Assembly: GCA_018665505.1 (NCBI GenBank) | Contig: JABJCS010000008.1 | Location: forward strand, 1-6,029 | Source: Alphaproteobacteria bacterium | GTDB taxonomy: Bacteria; Pseudomonadota; Alphaproteobacteria; UBA8366 | Length of the DNA: 6,029 nucleotides | Direction: 5' to 3' | Shown: piece by piece, positions 1 to 4,348 of the stretch | How positions within the stretch are numbered: the first letter of the stretch is position 1 | How the letters are laid out: each line of letters starts with the position of its first letter | Program-made: the position numbers and the translations under genes | The notes under the pieces: generated by a model | What the model saw: only the letters and a program-made list of their open reading frames with translations | What the model was told of the DNA's origin: nothing | The model's database searches: none

Positions 1-333
1 AACAAAGGATTCCAGCACTTCACCTTCGTGATCTACAGCCCGCCACAGATAGTGAGTTTCACCATTGATTTTCACGAAGACCTCGTCGAGGTGCCAGCGC
101 CAGTTCGAATATGCGTGATGATGAACCCGACGGTTCCGTATCTCTCGAGCGAACATCGGGCCGAAACGGTTCCACCAGAATCGTACCGTCTCATGGCAGA
201 TGTCGATACCCCGTTCATGAAGAAGGTCTTCAACATTGCGGAGCGATAGTGGAAACTTCACATACATCATGACGGCCAGCCGGACGATCTCGGGCGACGT
301 CTTGAAATAGCGAAACGGGTTGTGATTTTTCAT
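1..333 (-). CDS. IS6-family transposase, N-terminal 111 residues (partial)
   Basis: DDE transposase that moves the IS6-family element by replicative or cointegrate transposition. The frame is open from an ATG at 333 to the window edge, giving 111 residues; the family is usually about 230-240. Residues 1-30 (FRYFKTSPEI, then LAVMMYV) form the usual N-terminus. Residues 34-70 are the helix-turn-helix-like DNA-binding region (HERGIDICHETVRFWW). Residues 81-90 (HLDEVFVKIN) hold the first catalytic aspartate, D83, equivalent to the WHMDETYVKVNG motif of IS26. The other acidic residues would lie beyond the window. No clear Shine-Dalgarno precedes the ATG. A TTGACG/TATCGT pair (340-368) would put the transcript start almost at the ATG, so a leaderless message is possible. 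The family call is firm; whether the gene is intact cannot be judged. Confidence 0.88.
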   Translation of the reverse strand, partial: MKNHNPFRYFKTSPEIVRLAVMMYVKFPLSLRNVEDLLHERGIDICHETVRFWWNRFGPMFAREIRNRRVHHHAYSNWRWHLDEVFVKINGETHYLWRAVDHEGEVLESFV

Positions 334-339
334 CTGGAG

Positions 340-368
340 ACGATAGAAAACCAGCCTCAGATCGTCAA
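340..368 (-). promoter_or_regulatory. Candidate IS6 transposase promoter
   Basis: On the minus strand TTGACG (363-368) and TATCGT (340-345) are separated by 17 bases. The same pair with the same spacing occurs in the second IS copy (519-524 and 496-501), although the sequence between them has diverged. The -35 match is good and the -10 match is weak (4 of 6). Transcription would begin within a few bases of the ATG. Confidence 0.35.
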
Positions 369-375
369 AACGAGT

Positions 376-489
376 TTAATCTGACATTGCCTTGCGGAGC
401 GATAGTGGAAACCTCACATACATCATGACGGCCAGCCGGATGATCTCGGGCGACGTCTTGAAATAGCGAAACGGGTTCTGGATTCTCAT
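376..489 (-). pseudogene. IS6-family transposase remnant, first 33 codons
   Basis: This is a 37-codon frame starting at the ATG at 489. Residues 1-33 match the N-terminus of the neighbouring transposase (FRYFKTSPEI, LAVMMYV, FPLSLR). The last codons (AMSD, then TAA at 376-378) come from reading across the junction at 391/392 into the end of the other element. It lacks the rest of the helix-turn-helix and every catalytic acid, so it is non-functional. Its ATG overlaps the TGA of the upstream fused methyltransferase frame (ATGA at 486-489), which looks accidental. Confidence 0.8.
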
Positions 490-547
490 CTCAGGACGAT
501 AGAAAACCGGTCTAAGATCGTCAATGCAGGTTTAATCTGACAATACC
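392..547 (-). mobile_element. Truncated end fragment of a second IS6-family element
   Basis: This 156-base fragment matches 236-391 with no gaps and 18 visible mismatches (about 88% identity), so it is a related but distinct IS6 copy rather than a recent duplicate. Its outer end (GG at 546-547) is joined directly to the methyltransferase gene; its inner end stops where the neighbouring IS begins. Within the aligned coding part there are very few differences, with most changes clustered around the start codon and in the terminal noncoding bases. The simplest reading is that this copy landed in the methyltransferase gene first and was later split by the element at 1-391. The remainder would then lie left of the window. 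Confidence 0.82.
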
Positions 548-1301
548 GGATCGAACCATCAAGGCTGTGATCGTAAAGATTCGTACACGTGGTTTTGAGA
601 AAGGCCGTGAACTGCTCCCGGGTCATCTCTCCCGATGCCATGGCAAACTCCCGGTGCTGCACCTTGCCGGAGTTTCCAACATGACCGTCGATGGGCACAT
701 TGTAGGGTGGATCCGTGAATACCATCTTGGCTTTCCGACCATGCATTAGATCGGCGATCACTTCCGGGTCTTGGGCGTCACCGCAGATCAACCTATGCGG
801 CCCGAGTTGCCAGAGGTCGCCCGGCGCGCAGCGACTAGGAGGATCGTCTGGAACAAGATCGTCTTCCGGATTGCCCGGCTCCTCGGTCTCAAAGCCATCG
901 ATCAGGTTGTCGATCTCGGAGATAGAGAAGCCCGTGATCTCGACATCAAAGTCGAGGTCCAAGTCATAAAGTGCCCCGAGCTCGCGCGCTAATAGCTCCT
1001 CATCCCATCCGGCATTCAGGGCGAGCTTGTTGTCGGCAATGACATAGGCTCGTTTCTCCGCTGTTGTCATCTGATCTTGGCGCAGACATGGCACGCTCTC
1101 CATACCCAGCGTCTTCGCAGCCTCTACCCGGCCGTGGCCGGCGAGGATCATATTGTCATCATCGATGATGACGGGATTGGTGAACCCGAACTGGCGGATA
1201 CTGTCCGCAATCTGACGCAGTTGTTTCCTGGAATGGGTCCGGGCGTTATTGGCCCAAGGCACCAGCTTGTTTGGGTCGTGATATTCAATCTGAGCAGACA
1301 T
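486..1301 (-). pseudogene. ParB-domain DNA methyltransferase, 3'-truncated by IS6 insertion
   Basis: Phage-type protein combining an N-terminal ParB/Srx-like domain with an N4-cytosine/N6-adenine DNA methyltransferase domain (PF01555 type). Residues about 7-95 are ParB-like, with the motif AGHGRVEAAK (54-63) corresponding to ParB box II. Residues 158-175 (CAPGDLWQLGPHRLICGDA) are the usual lead into the methylase, and 194-200 (VFTDPPY) is catalytic motif IV. Native sequence ends at residue 251 (base 549); residues 252-271 are read from the IS end, stopping at TGA 486-488. In the beta-class motif order the target-recognition region and the FxGxG SAM-binding motif follow DPPY and are therefore missing; full-length relatives run to roughly 400-450 residues. 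Start: ATG at 1299-1301 preceded on its own strand by GAAAGGAC about 8 bases upstream. Methylation activity is not expected. The ParB-like half could still fold and bind DNA. Confidence 0.85.
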
Positions 1302-1467
1302 CGCGTCTGTCCTTTCGCTACATCAGGCCGCGTTGATGTTTTGCGACCAGGGGTTAAACGTTCCGCTGGCAACATTGCCAACAGTCCTCTCCCTTGTTCG
1401 ATGTCTCGTCCCTCTCGGGGTGGACGCTGCGAGTACTCTGAATTTGAGGAAGGGCCTTTTGGAGCAA

Positions 1468-1485
1468 TCCAATCACTCGATTGGA
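1468..1485. repeat. Inverted repeat TCCAATC-4-GATTGGA
   Basis: Perfect 7-base arms (1468-1474 and 1479-1485) flank the 4-base loop ACTC. There is no T-tract on either side, so it is not a typical intrinsic terminator. Position between divergent genes would suit a protein-binding site, but no regulator gene is visible in the window. Confidence 0.45.
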
Positions 1486-1573
1486 CCGCCCTCACCTCTG
1501 CACACATGCTCAGCGACAGCTCACGTCTTAATTCTTATTTGTTCCACATATTGTATACATCCGCTGATATACA

Positions 1574-1587
1574 CACAACATGTTGTG
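1574..1587. promoter_or_regulatory. Perfect palindrome CACAACATGTTGTG, candidate operator
   Basis: This is an uninterrupted 14-base palindrome in the AT-rich part of the divergent intergenic region, about 97 bases before the DUF2924 start. It lies immediately upstream of a GATAAT -10-like hexamer (1589-1594), so a dimeric repressor bound here would cover a promoter. It is close to TGTATACA (1552-1559), another short palindrome. Both the operator role and the identity of the binder are inference. Confidence 0.4.
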
Positions 1588-1647
1588 CGATAATTGCGGG
1601 CGGAATGTCTAATCCCCGTGACTGGACTTCACCGGGAAACGGAGCGT

Positions 1648-1675
1648 CAGTGGACCGTTCAAGGAACAGTCACTG
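1648..1675 (+). repeat. Imperfect hairpin just before the DUF2924 ribosome site
   Basis: CAGTG (1648-1652) pairs with CACTG (1671-1675), and inside it GTTC (1657-1660) pairs with GAAC (1664-1667) around AAG, with an unpaired interior section. The last base of the stem is the first base of the GGAGAG ribosome site (1675-1680) for the gene at 1684. Folding in the mRNA could therefore affect translation initiation of the DUF2924-recombinase pair; this is inferred from position only. Confidence 0.35.
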
Positions 1676-1683
1676 GAGAGATC

Positions 1684-2097
1684 ATGCACCGTTTCACCGT
1701 CGACTTTATAGAAACCGCCCCGCGGCCAGAGCTTCTCGAATTATGGCGCGAACTCCATAGCACCCCAGCTCCAAGGAGTATCAGCGTTCAGGTGATGCGC
1801 CGTATTCTCGCCTTCGATGTTCAGGCGCGAGAGCGAGGTGGTTTGCCCAAAACGTTTCATTCGGCACTTAAGAAAGAAGTGGCTCGCGATGACACCAAGG
1901 CGCCACACAAACACAAGAACGGCGCACGGTTCGTGCGGGAATGGAATGGACGAACCCACATCGTCGACTTGATCGAGGGCCGTTATCACTGGAATAAAAA
2001 CACGTACCGGTCGCTCTCAGCCATCGCACGAGAGATAACAGGTGCGCATTGGTCGGGGCCGAGATTTTTTGGATGCGCCGAGGCACGCCGTCAATGA
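1684..2097 (+). CDS. DUF2924 domain protein, recombinase partner
   Basis: This is a 137-residue protein of the DUF2924 family, whose biochemical function I do not know. The family signature is strong in the C-terminal half: GARFVREWNGRTHIV (80-94), then YHWNKNTYRSLSAIAREITG (101-120) and HWSGPRFFG (122-130). The N-terminal half has helical ELLELWRELH (16-25). I chose the ATG at 1684 because GGAGAG sits 4-9 bases before it and the family-like sequence begins there; a longer frame from a TTG at 1594 has no ribosome site and unconvincing sequence. Its TGA overlaps the recombinase ATG (ATGA, 2094-2097), so the two are very likely translationally coupled. The pairing with a serine recombinase is a recurrent arrangement in alphaproteobacterial islands and prophages, suggesting an accessory role such as directionality factor or DNA-binding cofactor. 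That role is inference. The protein is basic, consistent with nucleic-acid binding. Confidence 0.82.
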   Translation: MHRFTVDFIETAPRPELLELWRELHSTPAPRSISVQVMRRILAFDVQARERGGLPKTFHSALKKEVARDDTKAPHKHKNGARFVREWNGRTHIVDLIEGRYHWNKNTYRSLSAIAREITGAHWSGPRFFGCAEARRQ

Positions 2098-3758
2098 GCC
2101 AGCCGGTCATTCGTTGCGCGATTTACACCCGCAAATCCTCGGACGAAGGGCTAGATCAGTCATTCAATTCCCTAGATGCCCAGTATGAGTCCTGTGCCAG
2201 TTATATTGCCAGTCAGAGACATGAAGGCTGGAAGCTGTTCAAGGGGCGTTATGACGATGGCGGGGTCTCGGGCGGAACGCTGGAGCGCCCAGCTCTAAAG
2301 CGCTTGTTGGACGACATTGAGGCGGGTCGCGTGCAGATGGTGGTGGTTTACAAGATTGATCGCCTGACACGTTCACTTGCCGACTTTGCCAAGTTGGTCG
2401 AACGTCTCGATGCAGCAAGCTGTTCGTTCGTCTCCGTGACGCAGGCGTTCAACACATCCTCGTCTATGGGGCGTCTGACCCTGAACGTGCTACTGTCATT
2501 CGCCCAGTTTGAGCGAGAGGTTACAGCGGAGCGCATTCGCGACAAGATTGCGGCCTCCAAACAGAAGGGTCTCTGGATGGGCGGTGTCTGTCCACTGGGA
2601 TATGACAAGCACCCGGACCCGCAGGCTAGAACGTTGGTTGTGAATGATGGGGAAGCAAAAACGGTCACCGAACTATTCCAGCTTTATGACCAACTCTGTT
2701 GCTTGCGAGCTGTGGAGCATGAGGTCGCTCGAAAGGGGCTCAGATCCAAACACCACATATACAGCACAGGCAGAGTTGCCGGAGGTCGGCCGTTCTCGCG
2801 CGGCCAAATCTACTACGTGCTTCGCAATCCCCTCTACATTGGCCAAATACGGCATAAGGAAATGACCTATCCCGGTCAGCATCCTGCAATCGTTTCCCTG
2901 GAACTCTGGGAGAGGGTTCAACGTAAACTGATGCAGGCCAGCCGGAGCAAACGGGGACTTTCCAAATCGCAAAACCCGTCATCGTTTTTATTAACTGGTA
3001 AGCTCATTGACGATGCCGGAGATCGTCTTACCCCAACGTCTACCGTTAAAGGAAACAGGAAACACAGATACTACGTCTCAAGTCGATTAACCTCGGGCAC
3101 AAAAGACATATCGGGTTGGCGGTTACCCGCGTCGAAGCTGGAGGAGAAAATCATCACGCTTGTTGCAGAGCATTTAGCAGAGCACGCGCGGCGAATGACG
3201 TTGTGCCCTGATTTACCTCTCCATCAGATGGCAAACTTACGTGATGAGGTGGCCACGTTCGCGGCGGCGCTCAAGAATTTAGCGGGTACCGAACTCCGAG
3301 ATGTCATCGCCAATGTTCGATTGGGGGATAAACAAGTCGAAGTTCACCTCAATGCAGCCGAACTTGCTGAGCGTCTTCACATAGAGGTGGGCGAATTGAA
3401 CCCGGAAATCACTGCTATCCAGGTTCCCTGGCAGATTAAAAGGCGAGGTGTTGAGACCAAGATCATTATCGGAGATGAATTAGCTCCCCCAGATTCGACC
3501 CTCATAAAACGCTTGGATCAGGCGCATACGTGGATTGGGGAAATGAGGCGCAGTGTTCCCCTGAAAATGATCGCAGATCAGGCCGGCGTGTCACCGGCCT
3601 ACATTCGGACACGCTCAAAACTTGCTTTCCTTTCTCCGAAGATCCAGCGGGCTATTCTCGATGGGGCACTCGATCCAAAGTTCACGGTGAACCTTATTAT
3701 TGGGATGGCGATCCCGCTGAAGTGGGATGCGCAAGAAACCCTGTTTCTTAAAACCTAA
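2094..3758 (+). CDS. Large serine recombinase (site-specific integrase)
   Basis: A 554-residue recombinase likely to catalyse integration/excision of the surrounding element through a serine-DNA covalent intermediate. Domains: resolvase catalytic domain about 5-150, with YTRKS giving nucleophile S15 and R13, then VVYKIDRLTRS (84-94) with conserved arginines, and the long E-helix AQFEREVTAERIRDKI (137-152). The Recombinase domain spans about 160-285 (GGVCPLGY; YYVLRNPLYIGQI 240-252). Next is a beta-ribbon-like region about 297-335 (FLLTGKLIDDAGDRLTP, HRYYVS) that has no cysteines, so it would not bind zinc as typical relatives do. A C-terminal extension holds a helix-turn-helix-like stretch (about 488-508, MIADQAGVSPAYIR). 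I start at ATG 2094, overlapping the upstream stop as ATGA, because the catalytic motif then falls at the normal distance; an in-frame ATG at 2049 would add 15 atypical residues. The frame is intact and looks functional. Confidence 0.93.
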   Translation: MSQPVIRCAIYTRKSSDEGLDQSFNSLDAQYESCASYIASQRHEGWKLFKGRYDDGGVSGGTLERPALKRLLDDIEAGRVQMVVVYKIDRLTRSLADFAKLVERLDAASCSFVSVTQAFNTSSSMGRLTLNVLLSFAQFEREVTAERIRDKIAASKQKGLWMGGVCPLGYDKHPDPQARTLVVNDGEAKTVTELFQLYDQLCCLRAVEHEVARKGLRSKHHIYSTGRVAGGRPFSRGQIYYVLRNPLYIGQIRHKEMTYPGQHPAIVSLELWERVQRKLMQASRSKRGLSKSQNPSSFLLTGKLIDDAGDRLTPTSTVKGNRKHRYYVSSRLTSGTKDISGWRLPASKLEEKIITLVAEHLAEHARRMTLCPDLPLHQMANLRDEVATFAAALKNLAGTELRDVIANVRLGDKQVEVHLNAAELAERLHIEVGELNPEITAIQVPWQIKRRGVETKIIIGDELAPPDSTLIKRLDQAHTWIGEMRRSVPLKMIADQAGVSPAYIRTRSKLAFLSPKIQRAILDGALDPKFTVNLIIGMAIPLKWDAQETLFLKT

Positions 3759-3960
3759 TCCCTGTTAATGCAGAAGTCGTTCCCTGTTACGGGGGAATGA
3801 ATTCCCTGTTTTACCAAGAACAGGGAAATCGCACTTAAGCCCCTATAAACACGCCGATAATTGGCACGAAATCCCGCCATAAATCGCCATATCGATGAAA
3901 AACAGTCGTACTACCTTGTAAATTCCCTGTTAATTAGGGAACCAGGCCAAAAGGGAACCA
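3758..3960. repeat. TTCCCTGTT repeat cluster, direct and inverted
   Basis: Plus-strand copies are at 3759-3766 (TCCCTGTT), 3780-3788, 3802-3810 and 3923-3931 (TTCCCTGTT). An inverted copy, AACAGGGAA, is at 3819-3827, and half-sites AGGGAA are at 3936-3941 and 3952-3957. A degenerate copy (ACCCTGTTT) sits inside the end of the recombinase gene at about 3739-3747. The half-sites at 3936 and 3952 extend to a direct repeat AGGGAACCA (3936-3944, 3952-3960). There is no constant unit-spacer pattern, so it is not CRISPR-like. Clustering immediately downstream of a serine recombinase suggests protein binding sites, an accessory recombination region or a folded RNA. Confidence 0.7.
3802..3827. repeat. 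Perfect 9-bp hairpin TTCCCTGTT-8-AACAGGGAA
   Basis: Arms 3802-3810 and 3819-3827 are fully complementary around the loop TTACCAAG. As RNA this would be a stable stem 44 bases after the recombinase stop. It is not followed by a T-run in either direction, so it is not a standard intrinsic terminator, though it might protect the 3' end of the recombinase transcript. As DNA it could be a two-fold protein site. Confidence 0.6.
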
Positions 3961-3973
3961 CCTCAAATGGCGA

Positions 3974-4026
3974 ACTGAGACTAACGCCGAAATCTCGGGT
4001 AAAACGTATCTGACACCTGTCTCAGT
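3974..4026. repeat. Widely spaced inverted repeat ACTGAGAC / GTCTCAGT
   Basis: Perfect 8-base arms at 3974-3981 and 4019-4026 enclose 37 bases; overall span is 53 bases. The right arm also overlaps a smaller imperfect inverted repeat (CTGACA, then TGTCTCAG). The span is of the size of large serine recombinase attachment sites, and the location is between recombinase and tRNA, so it is a candidate att core or accessory site. The position and size are the only support. Confidence 0.35.
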
Positions 4027-4107
4027 ATGGATCGGATAGAACTAAGCCACGGAAATCACCGACAATACTGGCACGCGTCAACACTGTCAGAATAATCAAA
4101 GGGTGGG

Positions 4108-4197
4108 TGGCGGAGAGATAGGGATTCGAACCCTAGGTACGCTCGCGCGCACAACGGTTTTCGAGACCGCCCCGTTCGACCACTCCGGCATCTCTCC
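4108..4197 (-). tRNA. tRNA-Ser(CGA)
   Basis: This class II serine tRNA reads UCG codons. On the minus strand the acceptor stem GGAGAGA (4191-4197) pairs with TCTCTCC ahead of discriminator G at 4111, and CCA is encoded at 4108-4110. The D arm begins GCCGGAGTGGTCGAACGG. The anticodon loop is CTCGAAA with anticodon CGA at 4161-4163 and stem GCGGT/ACCGT. A long variable arm (GTGCGCGCGAGCGTAC) is typical of serine tRNAs, and the T arm is TAGGG-TTCGAAT-CCCTA. Overall it strongly resembles enterobacterial tRNA-Ser(CGA). Its 3' end points toward the recombinase, the classic side for element insertion. Confidence 0.96.
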
Positions 4198-4203
4198 GCG
4201 GAT

Positions 4204-4230
4204 GACCCGGCCCGAATCGGGCTAAGGGTC
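4204..4230. repeat. Extended hairpin upstream of the tRNA-Ser gene
   Basis: GACCC (4204-4208) pairs with GGGTC (4226-4230), and inside it GCCCGA (4210-4215) pairs with TCGGGC (4217-4222) around a single A. Only a G and a TAA interrupt the stem. It ends about 7 bases from the tRNA 5' end. It has no T-run, so a terminator is not supported. It may be a leader stem cut by tRNA processing or a DNA site; it occupies the space where the start of the tRNA transcript would be expected. Confidence 0.5.
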
Positions 4231-4348
4231 GGTCGATGCGGCGGGACACTAACCGAAGCGCATTCGTGCTGCAAGATATCGCTCCGAAATTCCGCACATC
4301 GCCATTATACTCCCGCCGCACGCATATTCAGGAAATTCCGCCCCTCTC

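Larger units (their letters stand above)
1..391 (-). mobile_element. IS6-family insertion sequence, 5' part (cut by window start)
   Basis: This is the transposase-proximal end of an IS6 (IS26-like) element; the rest lies left of the window. The outer end is placed at 391, where the minus strand begins GGCAATGTCAGATTAAAC. That sequence closely matches the end of the neighbouring copy (GGTATTGTCAGATTAAAC at 547), so the boundary rests on comparison of two copies. The encoded protein matches IS6-family transposases. The element lies inside a second IS6 copy: positions 236-391 align without gaps to 392-547 with 18 mismatches in 156 bases, counted by eye. The left end, the second terminal repeat and the target duplication are outside the window. 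Confidence 0.85.
1302..1683. other. Intergenic control region between divergent genes
   Basis: There is no convincing gene in this 382-base stretch: frames on both strands lack recognisable domains and good ribosome sites. It separates the leftward methyltransferase gene from the rightward DUF2924-recombinase pair, so promoters for both should lie here. It holds several short palindromes: TGGCAA/TTGCCA arms at 1367-1380, TCCAATC/GATTGGA at 1468-1485, TGTATACA at 1552-1559 and a perfect 14-base palindrome at 1574-1587. AT-rich sequence around 1530-1600 is the likeliest promoter zone, but no -35/-10 pair with proper spacing stands out. A GATAAT at 1589-1594 is the best lone -10 match. Confidence 0.5.
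3759..4107. other. Intergenic region with repeat field; probable element edge
   Basis: This 349-base stretch between the recombinase stop and the tRNA-Ser has no supportable gene on either strand. It is visibly more AT-rich than the core side. It contains repeated TTCCCTGTT units, an AGGGAACCA direct repeat and a widely spaced 8-base inverted repeat, listed separately. Because the recombinase ends here and the housekeeping tRNA follows, the right attachment site of the mobile segment is expected in or near this interval, but the exact edge cannot be fixed without the other end or an empty-site genome. Confidence 0.55.

Noticed and set aside
28..249. Plus-strand 73-residue frame
   Set aside because: It lies opposite the IS6 transposase, whose minus-strand frame has clear family motifs; this is an antisense shadow.
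1148..1507. Minus-strand 119-residue frame upstream of the methyltransferase
   Set aside because: It overlaps the ParB domain in another frame on the same strand, with no recognisable motif.
1594..1683. 30-residue N-terminal extension of the DUF2924 protein from TTG
   Set aside because: There is no ribosome site before the TTG, whereas the ATG at 1684 has GGAGAG at good spacing and family-like sequence starts there.
1077..1760. Plus-strand 227-residue frame crossing the divergent region
   Set aside because: It starts opposite the ParB domain and runs into the DUF2924 gene in another frame, with no domain, no ribosome site and rare-looking composition.
548..3758. A complete new defence or restriction system
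   Set aside because: Only a truncated methyltransferase and an integration module are present; there is no nuclease, helicase, toxin or antitoxin gene.
3802..3827. Intrinsic terminator of the recombinase gene
   Set aside because: The stem is strong, but neither side carries the run of T needed for a standard terminator, so it is listed only as a repeat.
3758..3960. CRISPR array
   Set aside because: The repeated unit is only about 9 bases, occurs in both orientations and has irregular spacing; no cas genes are present.
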